Assembly (NCBI GenBank): GCA_051453625.1
Contig: JBOZIK010000001.1
Location: 40,932,137-40,993,008 of the forward strand
Reading direction: 5' to 3'
Source: Welwitschia mirabilis
Taxonomy: Eukaryota; Gnetophyta; Gnetopsida; Welwitschiales
DNA length: 60,872 nucleotides
Made by a program: the position numbers and the translations under genes. The notes below the pieces were generated by a model. It did not search any database. It had not been told where the DNA came from and was given only the letters and a program-made list of their open reading frames with translations. This document shows positions 46,327 through 57,330 of the stretch, piece by piece; positions within the stretch are counted from its first letter, which is position 1; each line of letters begins with the position of its first letter.

Positions 46327-47899
46327 ACATTTTTAGAGATGAAAGGTTCAAACTTGATGGAAAGAAAATTAGTGTATCTTTCTTGGAACATGATGAGTTT
46401 GACTGTATGACATTCTAAGAAAAAGAAAATCATTAGAAGTAGAGATGTTGTATTCTTGGAACATTAAACTACTAAAGACTTCAAGAAAGTAGAAAATTTG
46501 AATATTGGTAATGGAAGGATTATTAATCTACAGGGAGCCTCATCTCTACCTATTGTACATAATGATCATGAGGCAGATGTATAAAATAATGAAGGAGATG
46601 TAGTTCAAGAACATACAAACACTACTTCCACAGTTGAAGATGTTACACGGGAATAACATTTAGATCACATTCCTCGTGAGCCATCAATAGAGCCTTAGTT
46701 GAGAAGATCTATCAAACAAGGTCAACCTTTCATAAGATATTATCCTATTGAGAATGTGCTACTCACATATGTAGGATAACTAGAGATCTATCAAGAAGTC
46801 ATATCGCATGAGCATAAAAAAGAATTGTTCAAGGTCATGCATGAGGATATGTAATTTGCTTGACAATAACACCTATGAGTTGGTCAAATTTTCAAAAGGT
46901 AAAAAGACACTTAACAAAAAATGGATGTTTTTATTAAAGATTGAAAAAAATAGATGACAATCAAGGTATTAGATATGGTTAGGTATGAAAGGCTTTAATT
47001 AGAAGGAGGAAATTAACTTTGAACAAATATTCTTACTAATGATAAAGATGTCTTTCATTAGAATTATTCTATGACTAGCTACAGATTTGAACATAGAGAT
47101 TGAACAACTTGATGTGAAGACTGGTTTCCTTTATAATGACCTGGAGAAAGAGATCTATGTGAAGCAACTTGAAGGATTTAAAGTCATAGATAAGAAGAAT
47201 CTTATGTGCAAATTGAAAAAGAGCTTAGATGGCTTCTAATAAGTATCTAGGAAGCGGTACAAGAAGTTTGATTTCTTCATGGGGAAGTATGGGTATAAGA
47301 GAATCATTTCTAATTATTGTGTATTTATGAATACATTACATAATAATGATTTTATCATTCTGTTACTTTGTTGAAATGATATATGAATAATTGGTCTAGA
47401 TACTAAGCAAAACAATAAGCTAAAAGAAGAGCTAGGAAAGTAATTTGTAATAAAGGATCTAAGACTAGTAATGTAAATACTTAACATGAAAATCTTTGTA
47501 GATAGGAAAAGTAGAAAGTTATGGCTATCTCAAGAAAGATATACTGAGAAAGTGATAGAAATGTTTAACATAAGTGGAGTAGAACTAGTGTGTTCTCCAC
47601 GTGTAGGTAACTTTAAGCTTATTACCAAGAAATATGGGTGAGAAATGAAAGGCATGCTCTATGCATTTGCTATTGATAGATTAATGTATGTCATTGTATG
47701 CATTAGACCAAATATTACTCATGATATTTGAGTTATTAGTTAGTTCCTTGCAAATCCTGACAAAGAACATTGGGAAGAAGTGAAATGGGTTCTTAAATAT
47801 CTTAGAAGTGTTTCTAAGTTATGATTGTATTTTGGCCACGAAAAACCTATGCTTATTGGATACAAATATGAAGATATGACCAGAGATATTGATTTCAAA

Positions 47900-48200
47900 A
47901 CATCCACGTTAGATACCTGATGACCTTTGTAAAGGATGCTATCTCATGGCAATCAAAGCTACAAAAACGCATTTCGTTGTTCACCACTAAGGACAAATAT
48001 ATTGTAATTACTGAGGCTAGTAAGGAGTTGTTATGGATGAAGAAATTTATATTAGAACTAGGACATGAACAAGACAAGTTTATCCTTCACTGCAATAGTT
48101 AGAGACCATCCATCTCAACAAAAACTCCACCTTTCACGTGAGGGCCAAACATATTAATGTAAGGTATCATTGAATTCAAGATGTATATTGACTAAGGCTA
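47900..48200 (+). pseudogene. copia RNase H C-terminal remnant
   Basis: It contains KDAISWQSKLQKRISLFTTK, then DKYIVITEASKELLWMKKFI, then, after a stop, IHLNKNSTFHVRAKHINVRY. These are the AVSWxSKKQ, AEYxAxTEAxKE and HARxKHIDxxYH blocks of copia RNase H. Confidence 0.75.
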
Positions 48201-48301
48201 GGTTGTATATGATGACCAACCACTACCTCAAGAAAAAAATGATATATCTAAAAGGGAATCATGGGTGCTAGAACTCTCCACGTAAATCAGAAGGAGAAGA
48301 T

Positions 48302-48662
48302 TGTTGAATTATCCCTCCTTATGTGGAGTAGATTTTTCATTTACTGGAAGTAGTTAACATTTAGCATTGAAGAGGGAATTAACACTTAGGATTAAAGAAC
48401 GTTAGATTTTCTAATGGCTATAAATTCAGCTAGATTGTAAGCAATAGAAGCAAGAGTAAGAAGTAGAGACAATTTACCTTCTATGTGTGTTTGAATCTTA
48501 GCAAACTCGGAAGTTGTATCTTGAGATGCAAGCCTAAAATTCCTAGCCCTTTCCAATAGTTAGAGGGAAAGAATCCCATGTTCAATCTATTTGCAATTTA
48601 ATTATTCATGAATGAAAAGAGAGTAAGAAAAGTCGAAAAAGAATTGTATCTCAAAATGTAAC
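48302..48662 (+). repeat. probable 3' LTR of copia element D
   Basis: TGTTGAATTATCCC follows the purine tract AGAAGGAGAAGA. A TATA-like CTATAAATTC lies near 48418, and the block ends about AATGTAACA. No 5' partner is present in the window, so the right end is an estimate. Confidence 0.5.
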
Positions 48663-49568
48663 ATTATTATCTATATATTTTTCATTTTTTTCTTTCTTCA
48701 TTTTTTGCTAGACTTTCATAATTAAAGAGCTAGATAACAAGATGCTCATCATACTAAGGTGATCCCACAGTCTTTTTTTCTATAACCCTTAATGTTATGA
48801 TTTTCTTCCCCTCCACATAAAGTCTTCTACTCTTAAAACCCTTTAGGCAGAAAAAATAAAACGTAAGATTGTTTCATTTTCAATGCCATCCTAATTAGAA
48901 TTGTTTCACATTTAATGCAACTTTGTATTTAGAGAGTTATTCCTTTATTAGTGATGTACTAGCTACAATAGAAACTACTTCTTCACTTGTTGAAAAAAAG
49001 TGAATTTATATAAAAATATAGGTTACACTTTATGATATGAAANNNNNNNNNNNNNNNNNNNNNNNNNNNNNNNNNNNNNNNNNNNNNNNNNNNNNNNNNN
49101 NNNNNNNNNNNNNNNNNNNNNNNNNNNNNNNNNNNNNNNNNNAAAAATATAGGTTACACTTTATGATATGAAAATAATGATTTTATGTGGTTAATTCTTC
49201 AAGTAAATTATTATTTGATTGTGTAAGTAAATTAGTATTTAAAAGCATGTAAATGTTGCATAATAGTGCTCCATCTCCATTTAAATAAAAAATTCATAGT
49301 ATCCTCTAGTTGCTTTCTCTGAAGACCTTGATGCCATATGCATTCTCATGTACTACATAAGCCTTCCACTCAATTAAAACTTATACTCATGTTGTCATGT
49401 AAACTTGAATTACCAAAGTTCAGGGTAATTCCATTTGTGGCTCTGTGACGCTTAAAGTTGTCCTTCGGATATGCATCTCCACACGCTTTCCAGTGGCTGT
49501 ATTTTATTCCGCGATAGCACCTGAGATAATCTTATAACAGAACTCTCTGCAATTTTTTAATTCAATAC
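48663..49568. other. AT-rich spacer with a gap flanked by identical sequence
   Basis: Nothing coding was recognised. The 31 bp before the gap (49012-49042) are repeated exactly after it (49143-49173). Confidence 0.4.
49043..49142. other. assembly gap (100 N)
   Basis: 100 N flanked by 31 identical bases on each side. Confidence 0.99.
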
Positions 49569-49996
49569 TGTTAAGAATCTCATAAATAGGCCTAAGCACA
49601 TATAGACCTAAGTGAGATTCCAACCCAAAACCAATTGGCAATGGGGGAAGTAACTTACTAGCTTTATATGCATGCTCAAGGCTTTTTTATTTTATCAACG
49701 TGAGACAACACCTACTTATATTTTCCACTGTGGGACAAAACCCACTTATATTTTCCACACGCCCCCTCATGTGTAGGCTAACCAAACCAAACACGGGATG
49801 TAGTCAATCGTGTCGAGGAGTTATGACGACCATGCCGCGACGGCCCAAGAGCAGCTCGCTCTGATACCATGTTAAGAATCTCATAATTGGGCCTGAGCAC
49901 ATATAAACCTAAGTGAGATTCCAACCCAAAACCAATTGACAATGGGGGAAATAACTTATATTATCAATGTGGGACAACACCTATTTATATTTTCCT
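49569..49996 (-). mobile_element. TRIM (terminal-repeat retrotransposon in miniature)
   Basis: Minus-strand order: LTR (49996-49870), primer binding site, about 100 bp internal, purine tract (49772-49760, GAGGGGGCG on the minus strand), LTR (49759-49569). The LTRs share TGTTAAGAATCTCATAA, ACCTAAGTGAGATTCCAACC, CAATGGGGGAA and GGGACAACACC on the plus strand. There is no coding capacity. The left LTR is longer because of a roughly 30-bp insertion and an internal duplication of ACTTATATTTTCCAC. This architecture and the words match TRIMs widespread in plants. It lies about 120 bp upstream of the first recognisable CAD exon. Confidence 0.85.
49858..49869 (-). other. primer binding site of the TRIM (initiator Met-tRNA type)
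   Basis: The minus strand reads TGGTATCAGAGC immediately inside the LTR, the classic complement of the 3' end of initiator methionyl-tRNA. Confidence 0.9.
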
Positions 49997-50116
49997 CTGG
50001 CTTTCTCTTGCCCTTTCGATTCATAGGTTTTTTTTTTTGCCCCCCTTGCCCACAAGTCTCTTCATTTGCTCATATTTTCCTTTTGAAGGAGTTAATTGAT
50101 CTAAAGGTAATACGAA

Positions 50117-51726
50117 ATGGTCTCTTACCGGAAAACCGGAGCGCAGGACGTGACCGTAAAGATATTACATTGCGGAATCTGTCACACAGATCTTCATTAC
50201 TGCAGGAGTGAGTGGGGCGCATCCACGTATCCTCTTGTTCCCGGGTAAGCCTTCTCCCATATGGCCTTAACAATTCCTTCTTACAGTTGAAGATTTAAGA
50301 AGTCAATCCTAGAGTTGCAGGCATGAAATAGTTGGGGTTGTGGTGGAGGTCGGCTCCGAAGTTAAGAAATTCTCAGAGGGAGAACGCGTAGGAATAGGAG
50401 CCATAGTAAACAGCTGCCAAGAATGCGAGATATGTCAGAGAGGTTTACAGCAATACTGTTCTAAGATTGTTATTGCCACCAACTCCTTTGATACCGACGG
50501 TTCTCCCACTTACGGGGGCTTCTCTGATCTTATTGTCTGCAATTGCAAGTTACGTACTCAATTCTGTACGTCTCATAGTATTTATCCGAAAGTCTATACG
50601 TTTTACAGTATTTTTCTGCAATCTTCTGTCAAAAATTAGTGCATCTTATTGGACTAATCTTTTCATTTTTTTGTTAGTTAATTCCTAATTCAATGTACTA
50701 GACTTATCTTTTTAGTATTTCTGTTAGTTCAGTCGGTTTTAAAGATTTAATTATATAGAATTTTTTTGTTAATGGTGAGAGTTTTTTCAAGAAGTTTATT
50801 AGCAGGCTAGCTATATATATATAACCTGCACCTAGTGTAAGCATTCATTCGAGGCAATAAAATTTCCATTCTCCAGCTCTTTCCTTTTATAATACTCCTC
50901 TGTTTTTTTTGGTTATCTTCTTGCATTTTGTAAGAATGATGGAACTGAGAGATTCTTCTTTTGCAGATATGTCGTGAAGATACCTGAAAATTTGGCATCC
51001 GACGAAGCGGCACCTTTGCTTTGTGCGGGGATNNNNNNNNNNNNNNNNNNNNNNNNNNNNNNNNNNNNNNNNNNNNNNNNNNNNNNNNNNNNNNNNNNNN
51101 NNNNNNNNNNNNNNNNNNNNNNNNNNNNNNNNNNNNNNNNNNNNNNNNNNNNNNNNNNNNNNNNNNNNNNNNNNNNNNNNNNNNNNNNNNNNNNNNNNNN
51201 NNNNNNNNNNNNNNNNNNNNNNNNNNNNNNNNNNNNNNNNNNNNNNNNNNNNNNNNNNNNNNNNNNNNNNNNNNNNNNNNNNNNNNNNNNNNNNNNNNNN
51301 NNNNNNNNNNNNNNNNNNNNNNNNNNNNNNNNNNNNNNNNNNNNNNNNNNNNNNNNNNNNNNNNNNNNNNNNNNNNNNNNNNNNNNNNNNNNNNNNNNNN
51401 NNNNNNNNNNNNNNNNNNNNNNNNNNNNNNNNNNNNNNNNNNNNNNNNNNNNNNNNNNNNNNNNNNNNNNNNNNNNNNNNNNNNNNNNNNNNNNNNNNNN
51501 NNNNNNNNNNNNNNNNNNNNNNNNNNNNNNNNNNNNNNNNNNNNNNNNNNNNNNNNNNNNNNNNNNNNNNNNNNNNNNNNNNNNNNNNNNNNNNNNNNNN
51601 NNNNNNNNNNNNNNNNNNNNNNNNNNNNNNNNNNNNNNNNNNNNNNNNNNNNNNNNNNNNNNNNNGTACCGCTTTGTACTCGACAGTCAAGGCAGCTTCG
51701 GTAAACGATCGGAAGCCGTCGCTTGA
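50117..51726 (+). CDS. CAD: cinnamyl alcohol dehydrogenase-like (zinc MDR family), partial
   Basis: Visible exons are 50117-50244, 50321-50548, 50967 into the gap, and a terminal piece 51666-51726. The joined product reads [20 protein letters not shown] (catalytic-zinc Cys), [12 protein letters not shown] (zinc His-Glu), the structural zinc loop [16 protein letters not shown] with four Cys at the expected C-x2-C-x2-C-x7-C spacing, then [21 protein letters not shown], and ends [13 protein letters not shown] reduces cinnamaldehydes with NADPH in monolignol synthesis. 633 N hide the Rossmann fold. The first 20-25 residues (exon 1) are missing: in frame upstream of ATG 50117 there is a TAA (50108) with no acceptor between. 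Either this ATG (G at -3 and +4) is the start, or the 5' end is lost. Related alcohol dehydrogenases are possible. Confidence 0.85.
51033..51665. other. assembly gap (633 N)
   Basis: 633 N hide the Rossmann-fold exon(s) of the CAD gene. Confidence 0.99.
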
Positions 51727-51779
51727 GAGTCTTCAACTTCAAGCGATGGATTTTCTTGAACATTCATTGCCTTCATAGA

Positions 51780-52139
51780 TGCTAAAGAATCTGCCCGACG
51801 AGAAAGAGCACATTGACCTGTAGGCATGTAATTTTTATATCAGTTCTAAAAGCCTTGCTAATGTTATTGAAACGTATGTACTCTATAGGTTAGTTCATAG
51901 ATTGGGGAAATATTGAATAGTATACAGTATTCTACTAAGTATAAAAGTGTTTAGTACCACCAATACTTTTTTTTTCAAATACTTTTTTGGATATCAAAAA
52001 TAAGTAACCCCAACTATATTTAACAGTAAGGGTTTGACTATGCAAAAGAACGAATGTATTTGTGTTAAGATTTTATTTTGATAGTGGAAAGAATGTCGAT
52101 TTGAATATAGGAATAATAGATTTTAAAGGATGGCACACA
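51780..52139. other. 3' flank of CAD, nothing else recognised
   Basis: AT-rich sequence with a T-run near 51968-51976. No clear AATAAA. Confidence 0.35.
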
Positions 52140-53900
52140 CTTTGCACTATACCCCTAATTTTATAACCTTCTAGCTTAGCATGTAAATGTTTCATTAAGA
52201 TCGCCATGTAGAAACATAGTTTTAATGTTCATTTGTTCAAGTTCAAAGTCATAAATGGTTATTATGAACAAAAAGGATCTTCTGGATGTAACCAACTAGA
52301 GAGGATCTCATCATAGTCGATTCTATAATTGTGAGAATAGTTGTTGGGTATAAGACGTGCCTTACACTATACCTTTCTACCACCATGTTTTAGTTTCTTC
52401 TTATACACCCACTTGCATATGATTGATTTTCTTTCTTGAAGAAGATCAACCACTTCCAAATTTATTTTTGTGTATAGAAGAAATTTCCTCATTCATTGCA
52501 TATTTCTTAGCTTTGCAATTTATGAATACAAAAGCTTCTTTATATGAAGATGGTTCATCATTAATGATTAAAATATAATCATTAAAATAAGCAAGTAATC
52601 TCCTATCTCAACTTAATCTTCTAACAGTTAGTAAGTTATCTTCTTTCTCAATTAAGATTTCATCCATCCTCTTCTTTGCTCGACTCTTCTTGTTATCTTG
52701 GTCTTATTCATCCTATTGGCTAGGGATAATATCCTCCTACCAAGAGAGGACGAACTTTTAAATTAATTTTATTATCAAGATCAAAAGTAATAGTTTCAAG
52801 AGTTACATCATCGCAGTATTGCTCCTACATGGTTTCCATCTTTTTGTAAAAATGACATGTTGGAGACACATAATACTTTTAGTACCTTAGCTATAAAGCT
52901 TGTAAGATTTTATGTCATGATTGTAGCCAAGAAAAATACACCTATTAGACTTCAAGTATTATATCTACCCTAACCTTCATATTAGAACACTCTTAGATGA
53001 GATAAGTTAACCGGTTTCCAACTCCACGCTTTTTCAAGTATATTTCCATCAAGTGCTGATGACAGTAATCTATTTATTAGTTAACATACAGTCATAACAG
53101 CTTCTGCCCAAAAGCATTTTTCAAGCCTTGCTTTACTTAGTATACATTTGGCTCATTACATCAGTGTTTTGTTAGGTTGTTCTAAAACTTCCTTCTTCTC
53201 TAGAGTTCCTAGAATCGTCTTCTACCATTAAATACCATGATTTTTAAAAAATTCATTAAAAAATTGAACAATATTTACACCAGTATTAGACTTAAGAATC
53301 ATTTTTTTATTTTTATTTTCTAGTTTGATTCTTAATGAGATCTTAAACTCTTAAATTTTGAAAACACTTTAGATTGTGTTTAGAAAATACATCTCAATCC
53401 TTCTTGAAAAATCATCAGTAAAGAAGGTATAATACATTGCTCCTCCAAGGAAGCTTACATGCATATTGCTAACTAGTTCACATACGTTACTATGTCTTAG
53501 CTCAAAAGTTTGATTTGCCCTAGCAATACTTTTCTAAAAAATACAACGCTTTTGCTTCTCATTAAGCAATGATTATAAAAGTCCAAATAATTATTAGAAA
53601 TATTGATTATACGTCTACTACCAAATATCTCAAGTCTCCTTTCTTCAAGGTGATGCATCCTTCTATGCCATTATTCCATATATACTCCACATATAAAATA
53701 GAAAAAGTGCTTTTTTTTTTTGCTTTACAGAACCTTGACTTGTAGTTGGTAGAGGTTTGATTCTTTAATTAGAGAAGCTAATGTTGTTTATTCATATCGG
53801 ACCCATCATCCTTAAGTGTAATTAATGGATATGTTTATTTTTGAAATAGGTCTTGTTTTCTCGTAATGTTAAATATTTGTTTTTATTTTGTCCATTATTG
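52140..53900 (-). mobile_element. Ty1/copia remnant (minus strand)
   Basis: Read leftward: integrase-like text near 53640-53200 (LEEQCIIPSL, FQEGLRCIF, KFKSLRSH), then RT from about 52510 (KYAMNEEISS, CKWVYKKKLKHG, CKARLIPNNYSHN, IDYDEILS). The CKWVYKxK and KARLVAxG blocks are diagnostic of copia RT. Every block is crossed by stops. No LTRs were identified. Confidence 0.6.
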
Positions 53901-55836
53901 ATTTTAATGTTGAATTTAAAAGTACCACGTTTCTTCTGCCATTAAAACTAGATATGTAAGGTTGGGTATGAACCATTAATGTAGAACTAAGTTTGAAATG
54001 TTAATGTTTCAATACTTTAATTAACCAAAACATTTGAAATTCAGTAAGGTCTTCCAAAAGATTGTGCTACATATATAAGACCCCTAAGAAATTTTGTTGG
54101 AATGCAAATAAGATCTAGGAGCATATATGAATTAATGCAAATGTAAATTAGAAAGTTTATCGAAGTCTTTTGATTCTAAAGTAGCAATCAACAATCATGA
54201 GTGTATTTTATGTTGAAATTATACAGAAACACAATTATTCAAGTGTGTTAAATTTGGGTCTAATTGACTTTAATTATTCTAATGAATAATTGCAATTTAG
54301 AAATTTCAAATGCTAATCGACATGTCAACTCAATAGAATGAAAATTACCTATTTTCAAATTCCAAAAATTTTGAAGATACCTCAGAAATCTATTATACTA
54401 TTGAAACCAGTAAGAAGAAATCAAATTCTTAGAAATTGGATTCTGAAGAATTAAATTTGAAAACTATTACTCCTTAAAAAAGGAAATTATAAAGGATTTT
54501 TTTGGATGTTAATTAAAGTTAGCCTATCGATCGGAGCTTGTGTGGGGTGTATAAAGATTTCCCATGAGCATATTGTATCCATTGAGCAAATATAGGTTCA
54601 ATCAATATTTGTTTTCGGGACGGGAATATACGACCATGCTTCAGATAACTGAGCTGAGAAAAATACAATGAAGTAATAGCCAAATCTTTAAAATTACAAG
54701 ACCTGAATTTAGCCAGTAGAAATGGATGTAAGAATCGTATACATAAAGATTATTATGACAGTAAGACAAAGGTCGCATGGGATTTCAAGAAAAACGTATG
54801 CTAAGTTTTAATAGAAGAAAAACCTTTAATTTCGAATGCCACCTCTTTGATTATAGTTGTGGGCGTTTCCGCTTTACGGAGGCTCTTTCTGATTCTCCGT
54901 TCTGGCGTTTTTCGCTTTTTTTGGCTGTGCCGTTGCTTCCCTCCATGACAAATTCGCTCCCCTGTTTTCACTGTGCTCTTCTCTGTCCGTTTCCGTGTCT
55001 CCTCGATTTGCGTCGTCTGTGGATGCGCTCTCTATTCTTTGAATGCTCCCGCTGCGTTACCATGTTTCCTCTTGCATCGTTGTGTCTCTTCTGAAAAATG
55101 CCGTTGTCTATTGGCGTTCTTCTTTGTGTCTCCGTTTGGCTGTGTTTGATTTGAATGTCGTTTTTTCTTCTGTGCATGTCTCGATGTGTCTCTGATCCTC
55201 TGCCGTATTCCTTCTGATGCGCGTCTGTGTGTTTCTCTAGTGCACGTCTTCTCGTCATTTTTCGGATGGTCTTCCTCTGTGATCCTACTGCCGATTTCTA
55301 ATGGCGTCCCTTTTCTAGCGTTGTCTGCTGTTGCTCCTTCTGACGTCTCTTGGTTGTGGCATTCTTCGCCATTTTGCTCCTCTCTCCTGCGTTTTCTATT
55401 GTGATGATATTGTACTTCTCCACCGCTTCGCTGCTTCTTGTCACTGCTCTTTTTGAATACTATTCTCTAACGTGCTTTTTCGGTCTTGCACAGCGCTTTT
55501 CTGCTGTTTTTCAGGCATCCTATGCTTCTTTTTCCCTTTGATTCGTGCCTTCTATGCGGATCCCTCTTCTTTCGATGAATGTATCTCTGTTATTCGTTGA
55601 CGCACTTCCAGCTATTTTCGCCTCCCCCATGTTCTTTCTTTTTTGCTTTCTCTCTCTCTTTCTTTCTTTTTTTTTTTTTTTTTTGGGTGTCCGCCGTGAT
55701 TGGAGCGAAAAAGCGAGCAACGATAGAGGCGTTTTGGAGATGCATTGTGCTTTGGCTTTCAGATGCATTGTGCTTTGCATTTGAATTCGGCTGAATATCT
55801 GAATGGCTTGTGCTGGCTTTAATCAGATGGATTACC
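53901..55836. other. spacer with pyrimidine-rich island (54.88-55.66 kb) and T18 tract
   Basis: 54880-55660 is GC- and pyrimidine-richer than its surroundings on the plus strand (many TCTCTG, GTGTCTC and TTCTTCT words), with no recognisable product in the open frames there. A run of 18 T (55667-55684) forms an A-run on the minus strand, downstream of the SUO-like fragment. Confidence 0.4.
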
Positions 55837-56550
55837 TCATGAGCCTGTACAGTCTCTGAATCCACATCCTGCCTTTTTTCGTTTCCAATTTCTTTGTTGT
55901 TCAAGATTGTCAATATCAATTTCCTCCGGTCTGCCAACCACCTCTGCTGGTTCATGATTTTGAGGCACTTCGCCGGTTTCTTTGAAGTCCTTTGCTCGAT
56001 CGCCAATGTCAACTCCTTTTTCATTTTGCTTTTCATTTTAGTTGTCATTGAATGAAGCCATTGAATTGCTATCATTTTAGTTGTCATTAGGAGTCGAAGT
56101 CTCTCTAGGGTTTATAAGCTTAACAATTAATTTGTAATTACTGTTAGCATCTATCCTCTTATCGGATGCATCACTGTTTTGTAATGCCTTCTCACATGCT
56201 GCTTTGTTACCCCCAATTATCTTTCCGGGGCCCCCATCTCTCTGGTTTCCTGTCTTGCTAGAACTTAAAATTCTGTTACTCGACTTTCTGTGGCAAGAGC
56301 CTGAATTTGAACATTCAACAGTCATAGAACTTGCCGTGGAACTCCTTGCATCTTCTTTCAAAGCTGAAGCAGAAACCTTCAAAGGTTCACTTGACCGTGA
56401 GTGACTATTATTTGAGACTGACTAGAACCACTGCTTTTCTTCTCCTTAATTGAAGTGAGTGGGAAGTCGGTGGTGCTAGAAGAAACGGCATTCTTCGAAT
56501 GAGAATATTTGAGCTGACTGTAGAAGAATGTAATGTTGAAATCTTGGATG
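55837..56550 (-). pseudogene. fragment of a SUO-like BAH/TFIIS N-terminal domain gene
   Basis: In sequence order on the minus strand: KEKKSSGSSQSQ, a frameshift near 56390, ALKEDARSSTASSMTV, CHRKSSNR, NYKLIVKL, stops within a repeated FNDN segment (about 56080 and 56040), then an acidic tail with PAEVVGRPEEIDIDNLEQQR up to about 55837. The Ser/Gln run, the KEDARSSTA-SMxV motif, the (R/C)HRKS segment and HKLIVK(I/L) occur in this order in the low-complexity middle of plant SUO-type proteins, which carry BAH and TFIIS-N domains and act in miRNA-mediated repression and in the nucleus. Both domains are missing here. This is a truncated pseudogene; the identification is from memory of the family. 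Confidence 0.5.
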
Positions 56551-56759
56551 CCTAAGGAGATTGTGCTCTCTTTCTTAAATGCCATCAGCCAGTAGCAATA
56601 ATCTCCAAATTACCATCGAATTGAGGGCGTTGGTAATGCGTGTGTGTGAGGTATTTGATGTTTAAATATGAGGGCATGATAAAATTTAAATGGTAATAAG
56701 AGGTCTTGAAAATATGTGTCTATAGTTTCCACCTATATGATATATTAACTGCTAAGATT

Positions 56760-57330
56760 TTCATTTTGCACCGCTGACATTTGAATAGCTCATATAATCC
56801 TACATTGTTTAATTCACTAACCGAGAGTAAGCTTTTGGTAAGTTTAGGGACATGGGAAACATTAGGGATGGTTCTTACTCTCCTATTACTAAATTATATT
56901 CCAACTTTTTCATACTTTACAACTTCATAAAGTTTATCATGACTAGCTTCTATGACACGAAGATTATATGTTCCCTATTTACAACACCACTCCACATGTG
57001 GATTGTAATGAAAAGAAGCACCCAAGTCAACATACCAAACATCTACTTTAGAATTACAAGAAAAACTTTTAAATTACAAAAAGAAGTCACCACACATCCT
57101 CTTCACTATTGTGGAGTTTATCTACTCTATTTGTAGCATTATTTTCAACATGTTTCTCTTTCACGGGAGAAGTATAATGTCTCTTTACATGATCAATCTT
57201 GCCACAATCTACTACTCAAGGTTTTACTTGGTTTAATTTTCAATTGGGTTTTATTACAACTATACTTTTTCAAATAACTCTTAGCTAATAATACATCATT
57301 GTGCAAAGAAACTAAAGTTTTTCTTCACAT
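56760..57330 (-). pseudogene. Ty1/copia gag-protease remnant (minus strand)
   Basis: Read leftward: a zinc-knuckle remnant (CGKIDHVKRHYTSP), a protease motif YVDLGASFH corresponding to the copia LDSGASxH, then RVRTIPNVSHVPKLTKSLLS and ELNNVGLYELFKCQRCKM, the usual C-terminal region of copia protease. The catalytic DSG is changed to DLG. Single-base lesions shift the frame. The SUO-like fragment follows about 180 bp beyond. Confidence 0.6.

Larger units (their letters stand above)
45550..48662 (+). mobile_element. decayed Ty1/copia element D with probable 3' LTR
   Basis: From left to right: pre-integrase motif (LWHKRISHLT), integrase core (NRTIYKKIVCTLFHKKLPKS, preceded by KDVAKRMNRT), RT (EQLDVKTGFLYNDLEKEIYV and KQLEGF, with the YVDD box decayed to LLC-stop-NDI), RNase H (47900-48200), a purine tract and an LTR. 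The order integrase before RT defines copia. Gag and the 5' LTR are not seen. Stops are numerous, so the element is dead. Confidence 0.8.

Noticed and set aside
50807-51778. Several 227-318-codon frames on both strands
   Set aside because: They are held open by the 633-N gap and have no supporting sequence.
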